A DNA stretch of 64,000 nt from CAYNHT01 sp964397485 (GCA_964397485.1 CAYNHT010000003.1:1-64000), one strand, 5' to 3'. Positions 1-8,384 are shown, counted from the stretch's first letter. Notes: generated from the letters alone by a model not told the origin. Made by a program: numbers and translations.

Positions 1-1
1 A

Positions 2-1354
2 GGAGGATTAGTAGGTCGAGTAAACGGAAATGCAACAATAGAAAATAGTAGTTCATCTAAAACTGTAAATGGAAGTTCATATGTCGGGGGACTAGCTGGA
101 ACTGTGCAAGGAACGCTTGGTCTTACAAATGTTACTAATAGTGGATCACCAAGCGGAACAAGTTATGTAGCGGGACTAGTAGGGTATACCGGAGGACTAG
201 CTACAGTAAATAACAGTTCAAATACAGGAATAGTAAACGCAAGTTCAACATACTCAGGAGGATTAATCGGATATGCACCAAGTGGAATAAACTTTGAAGT
301 AGTAAGTAATACGAAAGATATAAATGGACAGCAATATAGTGGAGGATTAGTAGGCCGAGTAGGAACAAGTGCGATAATTAATGATGCAACCCAAAGTGGG
401 AATGTAGGAAGTGGATCATCTTACAAAGGGGGACTAATCGGAGGAAGTGATGCGAGCGTAACAATAAACTTAGCTGAAGTAACGGGAACAGTAACTGGAA
501 ACTCAAGCTATGTCGGAGGATTAGTCGGATCAGTAAGTGGAAACATAACTATAACAAATAGTGGAACAACCAAAAATGTAGTCGGAACAACATATACAGG
601 AGGATTAGTTGGATATACAAGTAGTTTAACAACGATAACAGGAAGTTATGCAAGAGGAACAGTAAGTGGAGGAACGAATGTTGGAGGCTTAATTGGAAGA
701 ACGACAACAGCGAATGTAACAAGTAGTTATGCAACAGGAGCAGTAACAGGAAGTTCAGATTACGTTGGAGGATTAATTGGATATATAACATCAACAAGTA
801 CAAGTACGAAAGTATTAAATAGTTATGCAACCGGAAATGTGCAAGGAACAGTATATGTCGGAGGATTAATTGGAGATATAAGAGGAGGAAATGTTGAGAA
901 GAGTTATGCGAGTGGAACAGTAAGAACAACAAGTACAACATATATAACAGAAAACTCAGCAACAGCGTATAGAGCATATGTCGGAGGATTAATCGGAAGA
1001 AACCAAGCAACATTGTTAAATGTATATGCACTAGGAGATATAACAGCTCATGCATCAACAGAGAGAACAGTTGGAGGATTAGTTGGATACAATACAGGAA
1101 ATGTAACAAATGCATATAGTATAGGAAAAATAAATGGAGCAAGTACAAATTCGTTCATTGGTCCTATAATTGGAGAGAATGCTGGAGGTTCTTTAACCGC
1201 ATCATATTGGGATAGAGATACTTCATTAATTTCTACAGGAAACTTTGGTCTTGGAAGAACTACTGTTCAGATGCAAACTCAATCAAACTATTCAAACTGG
1301 AACTTTACAACTGTATGGCAAATTAGTGCTAATGAATATCCTAAATTAAGGTAG
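2..1354 (+). CDS. GLUG-repeat surface protein, 3' part (5' end outside window)
   Basis: The frame is open from the first bases of the window to the TAG at 1352-1354, so this is the C-terminal part of a longer protein. About 450 residues are visible. Most are tandem repeats of roughly 20-30 residues built around GGLVG/GGLIG and SYATG-type turns, the GLUG motif of bacterial surface adhesins and proteases. The last 60 residues leave the repeat pattern and contain YWD and an aromatic C-terminus (VWQISANEYPKLR). No LPXTG or membrane anchor follows. GTG at 104 is an internal codon, not the start. The repeat assignment is clear; an adhesin role is inferred from the family. Confidence 0.8.
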   Translation, partial: GGLVGRVNGNATIENSSSSKTVNGSSYVGGLAGTVQGTLGLTNVTNSGSPSGTSYVAGLVGYTGGLATVNNSSNTGIVNASSTYSGGLIGYAPSGINFEVVSNTKDINGQQYSGGLVGRVGTSAIINDATQSGNVGSGSSYKGGLIGGSDASVTINLAEVTGTVTGNSSYVGGLVGSVSGNITITNSGTTKNVVGTTYTGGLVGYTSSLTTITGSYARGTVSGGTNVGGLIGRTTTANVTSSYATGAVTGSSDYVGGLIGYITSTSTSTKVLNSYATGNVQGTVYVGGLIGDIRGGNVEKSYASGTVRTTSTTYITENSATAYRAYVGGLIGRNQATLLNVYALGDITAHASTERTVGGLVGYNTGNVTNAYSIGKINGASTNSFIGPIIGENAGGSLTASYWDRDTSLISTGNFGLGRTTVQMQTQSNYSNWNFTTVWQISANEYPKLR

Positions 1355-1368
1355 AAGGGAGTAATGAT

Positions 1369-1800
1369 ATGAAAAAATGGTTTAAAATATTTGTAGTCGT
1401 ACTACTAGTAATGGGGTTGACTGCATGTAAGGCAAAAAAAGAAGATACAGATGAGAACAAAGATAAAAATCCACCTGCTGCAGTAGAAGATCCTAAAATT
1501 GATGAGAAATTAGAGGATAAGACTGAAACAAAACAAGGTGATCTTGAGTTTAGTGATATAAAAATCACTTCTAAGGGAGCTATTAACATTGTTTCTGCTA
1601 AAGTTAAAAATGGAAGCAATAAATCTCGCAGTTTTTTAGCAATTCTATATATGAAAAATGCAGATGGAAGAACACTTGGAAAAGTTGAAAAAGAAATATT
1701 AAACTTAGCATCAGGAGCAACCACCGATATTTCTATCGAAATTATGGGTGATTATAGTAATTTAGCTTCATTTGAAGTGAAAGTTGAGGAAGTTAAATAA
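1369..1800 (+). CDS. Small lipoprotein with FxLyD-like domain
   Basis: A 143-residue exported protein. Residues 1-20 form a lipoprotein signal with lipobox LTAC (Cys20), followed by a charged Lys/Glu/Asp linker to about residue 55. The remaining 85 residues are beta-rich and read like an FxLyD-type immunoglobulin-like domain (SDIKITS, AKVKNGS, FLAILYMKN, then a polar end). The gene starts 14 bases after the GLUG gene with GAAGGGAG as ribosome binding site, so the two may be co-transcribed. A strong terminator follows. Function unknown; surface anchoring is well supported. Confidence 0.75.
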   Translation: MKKWFKIFVVVLLVMGLTACKAKKEDTDENKDKNPPAAVEDPKIDEKLEDKTETKQGDLEFSDIKITSKGAINIVSAKVKNGSNKSRSFLAILYMKNADGRTLGKVEKEILNLASGATTDISIEIMGDYSNLASFEVKVEEVK

Positions 1801-1805
1801 AAGCA

Positions 1806-1841
1806 AAAAAGCAATTAATTATCAATTAATTGCTTTTTTTT
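1806..1841 (+). terminator. Rho-independent terminator
   Basis: AGCAATTAATT pairs with AATTAATTGCT across a three-base loop and is followed by a run of T. The flanking A and T tracts extend the stem, so it may also serve the convergent minus-strand gene. Confidence 0.85.
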
Positions 1842-1862
1842 GTAATTCATATAAATAAATTA

Positions 1863-2918
1863 TTATCTGCTTTTTCCTATTTCTTGATCCCTGTCATTAT
1901 CAAAATCAGTTCCTACTATAGTGATAGTTTGCATAAATCTTGTCATTAAATCGAGTATTTGTCCTGTTTCTAGCTTTATTTTTGGTCTTTCTGGAAATCC
2001 TTTCGTTTGACTATAAACAATCCCTTGTATTCCATTTGATAAAGTTACAGTTGTTCCAGTTGGATAAATAGCAATATGATTAAGGAAACACCTTACAACT
2101 TCAGGATTATATAATGTCCCATAACCACCTTTTAAGTGTTCAATTGCTTCTGATGGACTGCCGATTTCAGCAGTATGTCTTTTTTTATCATAAACATTAA
2201 CAACATTAATTATTTTAGCATACAATGGAGTTTCTTTTATTAAAGAATCATATTTTAGAGACCCAGTTGTTCCAGTTCCGTTCTCGTTTATGTGATGAGT
2301 CAAAATCGCTTTGTTTACAATTGCGTTTACTCCATAATCACTATCATTTTTAAATAATCTAAATCCATATAGAGGATGCATTTCTTCATTATATTCTTCC
2401 ACCGTCTTAGATTCAGCAATTTTTTTCATGAATTTAGGTTCTTTAAATAATTTCCCAATATCGTGAAGTAAAGCGGCAACTGCAAGTTCAGTCAATTGAT
2501 TTTTATTTAAACCTAATGCACTTCCTATTACAATTGAGGATTCTGCAACGAAGATAGAGTGTTGAAATAATTCATTTTCATAATTTCGAACATCAATATA
2601 ATCAATAAAAATGTCTTTTTTAGATAATACATTATCCACAATTTCTTTGGCATTATCAATGGTAGATGCAATATTCATGTTTCTTAAGTCAGAAATCGCC
2701 TTATATCTTAGTTGATTTGGAATCAAATCAGTTATTTGAATATCTTTAGTAAGTTCTGTTTCTATATAAAAACCATCGAAACCCAATTGCTGTAATTTTT
2801 TTATTTTAAATTCACTTAGTGCTTCACCACTTGCAACTAATAGTCTATTATGCATATCATGTATACTCTCGTGGACTACATCGCCTGGCTTTAAATTTTT
2901 TATTCTAACATATCTCAT
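1863..2918 (-). CDS. HD-GYP-like phosphohydrolase with degenerate GYP motif
   Basis: A 351-residue protein. The first 60 residues resemble the N-terminal domain found before many HD-GYP modules (YVRIKNLKPGDVV). The HD domain spans about 110-285, with His120, His152-Asp153 in LLHDIGK, His181, the His208-His209 pair and Asp244 in VYD. In c-di-GMP phosphodiesterases the second His is followed by a segment ending GYP; here it is HHINENGTGTTG, so the GYP triplet is missing while the metal ligands remain. It may hydrolyse another nucleotide or be a sensor. No membrane segment. The promoter is at 2951-2959 on the minus strand. Confidence 0.75.
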   Translation of the reverse strand: MRYVRIKNLKPGDVVHESIHDMHNRLLVASGEALSEFKIKKLQQLGFDGFYIETELTKDIQITDLIPNQLRYKAISDLRNMNIASTIDNAKEIVDNVLSKKDIFIDYIDVRNYENELFQHSIFVAESSIVIGSALGLNKNQLTELAVAALLHDIGKLFKEPKFMKKIAESKTVEEYNEEMHPLYGFRLFKNDSDYGVNAIVNKAILTHHINENGTGTTGSLKYDSLIKETPLYAKIINVVNVYDKKRHTAEIGSPSEAIEHLKGGYGTLYNPEVVRCFLNHIAIYPTGTTVTLSNGIQGIVYSQTKGFPERPKIKLETGQILDLMTRFMQTITIVGTDFDNDRDQEIGKSR

Positions 2919-2950
2919 ATAAACACCTTCTTTTTTCTTAAATCGTGTTA

Positions 2951-2959
2951 ATTATAACA
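2951..2959 (-). promoter_or_regulatory. Extended -10 promoter of the HD-GYP-like gene
   Basis: Read on the minus strand the bases are TGTTATAAT, a perfect TGn extended -10 element, about 33 bases before the ATG. Confidence 0.6.
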
Positions 2960-3084
2960 TAAGAATATTTATATATCAACAAATTTAGATTAACTCAATG
3001 TAAAGGTCCTATGAAAAAAGAAAGAAAATGATGTTAACAGTATGAATTGGATTGTTAAAATATCTAAAAATTTTAATGCAACTC

Positions 3085-3113
3085 TTGACAAAGTGTAATT
3101 AAAAAGATAAAAT
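3085..3113 (+). promoter_or_regulatory. Promoter of the TetR operon
   Basis: TTGACA at 3085-3090, a 17-base spacer and TAAAAT at 3108-3113. The operator-like repeats start immediately after the -10 box. Confidence 0.75.
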
Positions 3114-3146
3114 ATTAACATCGTTAATTTTGTTAACTGCGTTAAT
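3114..3146 (+). promoter_or_regulatory. Probable TetR operator (GTTAA repeats)
   Basis: ATTAAC-atc-GTTAAT (3114-3128) is an inverted repeat. GTTAAT, GTTAAC and GTTAAT then recur at 3123, 3132 and 3141, exactly 9 bases apart. They lie between the -10 box and the regulator start codon, as expected for autorepression. A further GTTAAC is at 3033. The assignment as binding site of the adjacent TetR protein is inference. Confidence 0.5.
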
Positions 3147-3170
3147 AAGATTGGTAGAAATGGGGTATAT

Positions 3171-3782
3171 ATGAACAAAAAGGATATACAAAGAAAAAGA
3201 ATAATGAATTATTTCATAGAATCGGCTAAAGAAATTATTAAAAAAGAAGGTGCTGGGGGATTAACCGCTAGGAAGGTAGGCGAACACGCCGGATACTCTT
3301 ATGCAACCATATATAACTATTTTAGAGATTTAAATGAATTATTAGCTTATTGCGTTTTTGATTTACTCGAAGATTGCTATAGGTATATGATTAACTTTAA
3401 GGATGAAAGCATAGATTGTAAGGAACAGATATTAATTTATTCAGAAGCATACATGAGGTATTTTTCAGATAATCCTGATATGTTTCAATTAATATTTATA
3501 GAAAATTTAGGAAGTATACCTGTCGAAATGTTAAAGAGAGATGAAATTCCTTCGGTAAGTTCTTTATTAAGCCAAAACATAAAAGAGTGTGCAAATCGCG
3601 GATATATACCAATGGAGAGGGTTGAAATGTTAGAAAATTTAATTGGGTCTTCTATTCATGGTAAATTACTGTTTTATTTAAATAAGCGAAATAGTAATAG
3701 TTTAGATGATATCTTAAAACTAATGAAAGAAGAAATTAAGTTCCTAATAGGAGGAGAAGTAAAATATGAAAATGATAAGTAA
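3171..3782 (+). CDS. TetR/AcrR family transcriptional regulator
   Basis: 203 residues, the usual length for the family. The N-terminal helix-turn-helix covers about residues 8-58 and contains LTARKVGEHAGYSYATIYNYF, the characteristic TetR recognition-helix pattern, followed by a helical ligand-binding and dimerisation domain. It overlaps the next gene by 17 bases, so it heads an operon with an FMN-binding membrane protein and a flavodoxin-like protein. The promoter carries GTTAA repeats that probably bind this repressor. The ligand cannot be told from the sequence. Confidence 0.85.
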   Translation: MNKKDIQRKRIMNYFIESAKEIIKKEGAGGLTARKVGEHAGYSYATIYNYFRDLNELLAYCVFDLLEDCYRYMINFKDESIDCKEQILIYSEAYMRYFSDNPDMFQLIFIENLGSIPVEMLKRDEIPSVSSLLSQNIKECANRGYIPMERVEMLENLIGSSIHGKLLFYLNKRNSNSLDDILKLMKEEIKFLIGGEVKYENDK

Positions 3783-4194
3783 ATTAAAAAAAATATTGAT
3801 TCGTGTTTTTGTGGTATTTGTAATCATTATGATTATCTTTATTATAGGATTACAGATGAAATTGAAAGGTTTTAGTGATGAGATTAAAAAGATTGAAGTC
3901 AATAATATAGAATTATCATTTATTGCGGATGGTAAATATAAAGGTGAATATTATATGAATGAAATGGCTGGTGCGACAGTTGAAGTAACAGTTCAAAATC
4001 ATAAGATAGTTAAAATAAATATTCTTGAACATAACACTGGTCTTGGAAAAAAGGCAGAAGTTATTACAGAAAATGTTATTGATCAACAAAGTTTAGAAGT
4101 GGATACAATATCTGGAGCTACGGGGAGTAGTATTATAATATTAAAGGCTATAGACAATGCTCTTAATGAAAAAAATAATGAAAAGAGGGAATAA
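3766..4194 (+). CDS. Membrane-anchored FMN-binding domain protein
   Basis: 142 residues: one N-terminal membrane segment (about 10-30) and an extracytoplasmic FMN_bind domain. The signature is DTISGATGSS at 113-122, where the Thr of SGAT is the residue to which ApbE-type transferases link FMN in this family. Length and anchor fit small single-domain flavoproteins of extracellular electron transfer or respiration. AGGAGG lies 12 bases before the ATG. An ATG six bases further on would also fit. It is followed at once by a flavodoxin-like gene, suggesting a redox pair under TetR control. Confidence 0.75.
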   Translation: MKMISKLKKILIRVFVVFVIIMIIFIIGLQMKLKGFSDEIKKIEVNNIELSFIADGKYKGEYYMNEMAGATVEVTVQNHKIVKINILEHNTGLGKKAEVITENVIDQQSLEVDTISGATGSSIIILKAIDNALNEKNNEKRE

Positions 4195-4195
4195 A

Positions 4196-4675
4196 ATGAA
4201 AACATTAATAGTATATAGTACAAAATATGGATGTGCTGAAAAGTGCTCAAATATTTTAAAAGAAAAAATAAAAGGTGAGGTAGTGTTACATAACCTTAAA
4301 GAAGGAAATAAGATAGACTTATCAATGTACGATAATGTTATAATTGGTGGTTCGGTTTATTTTGGTAGAATTAGAAAAAATGTAACAGAATTTTGTGAAA
4401 AAAATTTAGAAGAGTTATTAAAAAAAGAAATCGGCTTGTTTATATGTTGTATGCGAGATGGAGATCTAGCATTACAAGAATTAAAAGATGCCTTCCCAAA
4501 AGAATTATATAATAAAGCAATTATACGCGAATATTTCGGTGGAGAGTTTATTTTTAAAAAAATGGGACTTATGGACCGTTTTATTGCAAAGAAGGTCGCA
4601 AATGCTAATGATGATGTTTCAAATATACGTATAGATAATATAGAAATTTTTGCTAATAAGATTAACGAAAAATAA
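4196..4675 (+). CDS. Flavodoxin domain protein (HemG/flavodoxin_5-like)
   Basis: 159 residues from the ATG at 4196, chosen because AGAGGGA lies just before it and the protein then begins MKTLIVYSTKYGCAEK, the FMN phosphate-binding start of flavodoxins. IIGGSVYFGRIRK and LFICCMRDG match the further flavin-contact strands of the menaquinone-dependent protoporphyrinogen-oxidase type. The gene begins one base after the FMN-binding gene ends. Probable electron carrier; a haem-synthesis role is not supported by neighbours. Confidence 0.7.
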   Translation: MKTLIVYSTKYGCAEKCSNILKEKIKGEVVLHNLKEGNKIDLSMYDNVIIGGSVYFGRIRKNVTEFCEKNLEELLKKEIGLFICCMRDGDLALQELKDAFPKELYNKAIIREYFGGEFIFKKMGLMDRFIAKKVANANDDVSNIRIDNIEIFANKINEK

Positions 4676-4749
4676 GAATAAAAAATAACTATCATATAAC
4701 AATGCATATTCAGTTCCAATATAGGTAATAATATAAATGTGCGAAGGGA

Positions 4750-5367
4750 ATGATGATAGTGGATTTTAATTGGATTTGGAAAACAATATTAATTTTTTTT
4801 GTTGGGAAATTTATTTTAAGAATTGGTGGTAGAAAGTCGATATCTCAAACAACTATTACTCAAACAATTGTTATGATTGGAATTGGTTCATTATTAATAC
4901 AACCAGTATCAGGCAAGGGATTATTTACTACTTTTTTTGTAGCAGCCCTTCTTACTTTATTGATGATTATTACTGAATATCTAGAAACAAAATGGGATTT
5001 TTTTGAAACGTTTTTTTCTGGTAAAGCTGTAATTGTAATAGAAAACGGTGAAGTTAAATTCGATAATTTAAAGAAAATAAGAATGACAGTTGATAGGTTA
5101 GAAACAAGGTTAAGACAATCTGGTATATCATCGATAACAGATGTTCAATATGCTACTATTGAGGTAAGTGGTCAGCTTGGTTATGAATTAAAAGAGGAAA
5201 AAAAACCACTAGCCAAAGAGGATATAGAACTTTTATTATCTGAAATTAATAACTTGAAACACGCTATAAGGAAAAATAGAAAAAAACAAGAAAATAATAA
5301 TAAAAAGAAAGATATATTTGAAGAAATAAAGACTAAAAAACACGAAGGAAACAGAAAAGAGCCGTAG
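4750..5367 (+). CDS. DUF421 family membrane protein (YetF/YrbG-like)
   Basis: 205 residues. Three hydrophobic helices (about 9-22, 40-55 and 60-77) precede a cytoplasmic domain with VIVIENGEVKFDNLKK and the RLRQSGISSITDVQYATIE segment typical of YetF-like DUF421 proteins, then a Lys-rich tail (about 165-205) that looks disordered. Family members are found in spore-forming and other Firmicutes; the biochemical role is not settled. ATG at 4750, ATG at 4753 and GTG at 4759 are all possible starts; AAGGGA at 4744-4749 favours a later one. Confidence 0.7.
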   Translation: MMIVDFNWIWKTILIFFVGKFILRIGGRKSISQTTITQTIVMIGIGSLLIQPVSGKGLFTTFFVAALLTLLMIITEYLETKWDFFETFFSGKAVIVIENGEVKFDNLKKIRMTVDRLETRLRQSGISSITDVQYATIEVSGQLGYELKEEKKPLAKEDIELLLSEINNLKHAIRKNRKKQENNNKKKDIFEEIKTKKHEGNRKEP

Positions 5368-5377
5368 TGTTTTTTTG
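5335..5377 (+). terminator. Possible terminator after the DUF421 gene
   Basis: AAAAAACAC (5335-5343) can pair with GTGTTTTTT (5367-5375), but the loop is long and the stem is weak, and it overlaps the 3' end of the gene. Confidence 0.35.
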
Positions 5378-5406
5378 TTGATAATATTAAAAAAATAATG
5401 TAAAAT
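5378..5406 (+). promoter_or_regulatory. Promoter of the hydrolase pair
   Basis: TTGATA at 5378-5383, 17-base spacer, TAAAAT at 5401-5406, about 30 bases before the GTG start of the hydrolase gene. Confidence 0.6.
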
Positions 5407-5436
5407 TGTAGATGTATAAATTGGAGGTAGTTAGAT

Positions 5437-6366
5437 GTGAAAAAAAATAAAAAAAAGTTAATCCTTGTTGTAATAGCAGTCATTATATTAATAGCAGGTG
5501 TAATATTCTCAATAATTAATATAATGATTGCTAGTAACGTAATATCATCTATGGCTGATATTAGGATAGAAAAAAATGAAGCCAAACTTTCTGATTATGG
5601 CTTGATTGGCGAGCAAATTCAAGTTTCTAGTTTTGATGGTGTTAAAATTAGTGCATATGTAGTTTCAAATAGTGAATCAAAAGGTAATGTAATTATATTG
5701 CATGGAATGCATGGTATGGATGCAACTTCACTTTTTGATTATGCTAAATTTATCCATGATAACGGATATACACCTATAGTTGTTGATATGAGGGCCCACG
5801 GTAAAAGTGGTGGGACAAGTCTTTCTTTTGGATACCATGAAACTAATGATGTTATTTCAATTGTAAGGTATTTAAAACAGGATGAACGTTTTAAAAATGT
5901 TCCCTTTATATTATATGGGCTTTCTATGGGGGGCAGTACGGCTATTAATGTAGCATCAAAAAGTAAGGATATAGATGCGGTAATTGCTGTTAGTCCGTTT
6001 TTATCTATACAAGATCAAGTTGCTGATTACATGAGAAGAGATGGTGCCCCATCGTTATTTGTGAAAATATTCAAACCATATGTAAATTTTGTATTACGAA
6101 GCAAATATGATGTAGATCCGGTGAAGGAAAGTCCTAAAAACAGCATTAAAAATATAACAGATATACCGTTGTTTATTATACATGGAGATATCGACAAACA
6201 GACGAATGTATATCATGCCTACGAACTTTATAAACGCAGTCAAAGTCAGAAAAAACAAATATGGATAGTTGAAGGAAAAGATCATCTTATAATTGATAAT
6301 ATTTTAGATGAGGAAAGCAAATATTATCAAGAACGAGTTGTAGAATTTTTAAATACTATCAAATGA
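5437..6366 (+). CDS. Membrane-anchored alpha/beta hydrolase
   Basis: 309 residues, GTG start with GGAGG 11 bases before. One N-terminal membrane segment (about 8-32) leaves the catalytic domain outside the cell. The alpha/beta-hydrolase landmarks are present in order: oxyanion-region HGMHGM (89-94), nucleophile elbow GLSMGG with Ser163, acid Asp251 or Asp253 in IIHGDID, and His283 in GKDHL. The closest type is the serine aminopeptidase/BEM46-like group. Substrate unknown. Its stop codon overlaps the ATG of the next gene (ATGA), so the two are translationally coupled. Confidence 0.8.
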   Translation: MKKNKKKLILVVIAVIILIAGVIFSIINIMIASNVISSMADIRIEKNEAKLSDYGLIGEQIQVSSFDGVKISAYVVSNSESKGNVIILHGMHGMDATSLFDYAKFIHDNGYTPIVVDMRAHGKSGGTSLSFGYHETNDVISIVRYLKQDERFKNVPFILYGLSMGGSTAINVASKSKDIDAVIAVSPFLSIQDQVADYMRRDGAPSLFVKIFKPYVNFVLRSKYDVDPVKESPKNSIKNITDIPLFIIHGDIDKQTNVYHAYELYKRSQSQKKQIWIVEGKDHLIIDNILDEESKYYQERVVEFLNTIK

Positions 6367-7478
6367 TTAGGAGTGATAAATTGCAAAAGAAAAATATAGA
6401 AATTCTATTGGAAAATAATTTTAAACAACAAATAAAAAAGGACAAAAATATAAAAAATGCATTAATGCTTATTCATTCGGATAAATATAATATTCATTTA
6501 AATATGGCTGAAGGAATGACGGAAGGTGTAAAATCAAATTCTATGCAGCCTTTTCATATTGCAAGTATTGGTAAACTATTTACCTCTGTTTTAATTGGAG
6601 TACTATATGAACAAAATAAATTGACGTATGAAGACTATATAATTAAATATTTTGAAGACGATTTATTAGATAATATTCATTTATATAAAGGTGCTGATTA
6701 TACCAATCAAATTAAAATAAAGCATTTATTAAATCATACTTCGGGTTTGCATGATTACTTTGATGATAAACCTAAAAAAGGTAAATCAATGTTGCAATTA
6801 ATAAAAGAAAATCCGTATAATTCGTGGTCTCCAAGAGAGATAATAAAGTGGTCAAAAGAAAATTTGAAGTCCCATTTTCCACCCGGCAAAGGATTTCATT
6901 ACTCAGATACAGGTTATCATATATTGGGACTTATCATAGAAAATGTGACCAAAATGCCTCTACATGAAGCTTTTGAATTTTACGTATTTAAACCATTGGA
7001 AATGAAAAATTCTTATTTAGCTAGCAATTTACAAGAAAATAAGGAAAACAAGTATCCAATAGCAGATGTTTATTGGGATAACATTAATGTTAAGGAATAT
7101 AGTATTTTGAAAGACGATTACGCAGGAGGAGGCATTGTAACTACAACAGAAGATGCTTTAAAATTTATGAAGGCAATTGTTAATTTTCAAATTATAAAAG
7201 AGGAGACATTCAATAAAATGAAAGACTGGGCTGGATTTTTTAATTTGTTTTTCATAGGTATTGACTACGGTTATGGTTTAATGAATTTTAAAACAATACC
7301 TTTATTGATGCCTTCAAAGTATAATGTTTGGGGAAATGCTGGTTCAATTGGATCTTTCATGTTCTATAACAAGAAAACTGATACGTATTTTATAGGAAGT
7401 TTGAATAACTTTAGGTATCATAGAAAAGGAATACAATTAATGCTTAAATCCATTAATATTATACTTAGAAACAAATAA
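6363..7478 (+). CDS. Serine hydrolase of the beta-lactamase/class C family
   Basis: 371 residues. The SxxK nucleophile motif is SIGK at 68-71 and the second motif is YSDTGY at 181-186, with the NHTSGLHD segment (about 125-132) that is usual in PBP4*/esterase-type members. The third motif is approximated by GNAGSIGSF near the C-terminus instead of a plain HTG/KTG. There is no signal peptide, so it probably acts in the cytoplasm unless exported otherwise. Coupled by ATGA to the preceding hydrolase. Likely an esterase or peptidase, not an antibiotic-resistance enzyme. Confidence 0.8.
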   Translation: MIRSDKLQKKNIEILLENNFKQQIKKDKNIKNALMLIHSDKYNIHLNMAEGMTEGVKSNSMQPFHIASIGKLFTSVLIGVLYEQNKLTYEDYIIKYFEDDLLDNIHLYKGADYTNQIKIKHLLNHTSGLHDYFDDKPKKGKSMLQLIKENPYNSWSPREIIKWSKENLKSHFPPGKGFHYSDTGYHILGLIIENVTKMPLHEAFEFYVFKPLEMKNSYLASNLQENKENKYPIADVYWDNINVKEYSILKDDYAGGGIVTTTEDALKFMKAIVNFQIIKEETFNKMKDWAGFFNLFFIGIDYGYGLMNFKTIPLLMPSKYNVWGNAGSIGSFMFYNKKTDTYFIGSLNNFRYHRKGIQLMLKSINIILRNK

Positions 7479-7632
7479 GTATGAAAAAATCTCATAGGAA
7501 ACGTAATGGTAAGTTGATTAGGAAAAATGACTTCATTTTGTAAGTATATATCAATTGTTGCCTTTTTAAAATTTGTATCAATCGGTATAACAAGGGGTGT
7601 TGTGAGTTGAGCGGTCGATGTTAATAATATAG

Positions 7633-7664
7633 AATATACAATTCATAGATTGTATATTTTTTAT
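7633..7664 (+). terminator. Rho-independent terminator
   Basis: AATATACAAT (7633-7642) pairs perfectly with ATTGTATATT (7649-7658), six-base loop, followed by T residues. It closes the hydrolase operon about 150 bases after the stop. The bases between 7479 and 7632 hold no gene that I can support. Confidence 0.7.
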
Positions 7665-7683
7665 ACCGAAATGTTTTAATATG

Positions 7684-7739
7684 TGGTATAATGTATTAAA
7701 ATAAATTTAATTAATAATCAACATAACATTATGTTGATT
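7684..7739 (+). promoter_or_regulatory. Extended -10 promoter plus perfect inverted repeat
   Basis: TGGTATAAT (7684-7692) is an extended -10 element. It is followed by an 11-base perfect inverted repeat, AATCAACATAA at 7716-7726 and TTATGTTGATT at 7729-7739, within the leader of the next gene. The repeat could be an operator or an RNA hairpin; no T run follows, so it is not an ordinary terminator. Confidence 0.5.
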
Positions 7740-7775
7740 TACTACAAGCATTGGAAGTAGGATTGGTGATTACTG

Positions 7776-8321
7776 ATGTATATATATTTAGTGTTTTCTA
7801 AAACTGGAACTTGGCTTTCCAAGATTTTGAGAATATATACAAATTCAAAATATGTTCACGTTTCATTAGCGTTTGATAAAGAGTTAACAACAATGTATTC
7901 ATTTGGAAGGATAAATCCAAAAAATCCATTTTCTGGAGGATTTGTAAAAGAGAATATACAAGAAGGTATATATAAGATTTCGAAGGATCCTGAATGTATT
8001 GTATATAGAATTAAAATAACAGAACAACAGTATAATATATTGTTAGCCGAGTTAAATGAATATGATAAAATTCGTGAAGAGTTGCGATATAATTTTTTAG
8101 GATTGATAGCAGTAGCTGCTAATGTACCATTAAAAAGAGAAAAATATTATTTTTGCTCACAATTTGTTTCTCAATTATTAATCAAGATTGATGTTCTTAA
8201 TGATGAAAAACCACCAGAATTGACAAGACCTACTGATTTAATGGTAAATGTAAAGGATAAGGAAGAAATTTTTAAAGGATATATAAGAGAATATAAACAC
8301 TTAGTTATTGATACAGAGTAA
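7776..8321 (+). CDS. Permuted papain-like (NlpC/P60 superfamily, YebB/YiiX-like) protein
   Basis: 181 residues, no signal peptide or membrane helix. The order of catalytic residues is reversed compared with ordinary NlpC/P60 enzymes: His28 in YVHVSLAF comes first and Cys127 in YYFCSQFVSQL near the end, as in the circularly permuted papain-like group. The middle (about 45-100) is variable. Such proteins act as amidases or thiol hydrolases on lipid or peptide substrates. The gene stands alone between a promoter with an inverted repeat and a terminator. Confidence 0.65.
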   Translation: MYIYLVFSKTGTWLSKILRIYTNSKYVHVSLAFDKELTTMYSFGRINPKNPFSGGFVKENIQEGIYKISKDPECIVYRIKITEQQYNILLAELNEYDKIREELRYNFLGLIAVAANVPLKREKYYFCSQFVSQLLIKIDVLNDEKPPELTRPTDLMVNVKDKEEIFKGYIREYKHLVIDTE

Positions 8322-8351
8322 AAAAAGTTCTATATTTTAAATAATACAAGA

Positions 8352-8384
8352 AAAATAGATAGTTGCAAACTATTTATTTTTTTA
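8352..8384 (+). terminator. Rho-independent terminator
   Basis: AAAATAGATAGTT (8352-8364) pairs with AACTATTTATTTT (8368-8380) with one G-U pair and a GCA loop, running into a T tract. Confidence 0.75.

Noticed and set aside
549..1148. Minus-strand open frame of 199 codons
   Set aside because: Lies opposite the GLUG repeats; composition is Leu/His/Tyr-rich from antisense reading of repeats, with no ribosome binding site.
7716..7739. Terminator
   Set aside because: Perfect inverted repeat, but no T run follows and it lies between a promoter and the gene it serves.
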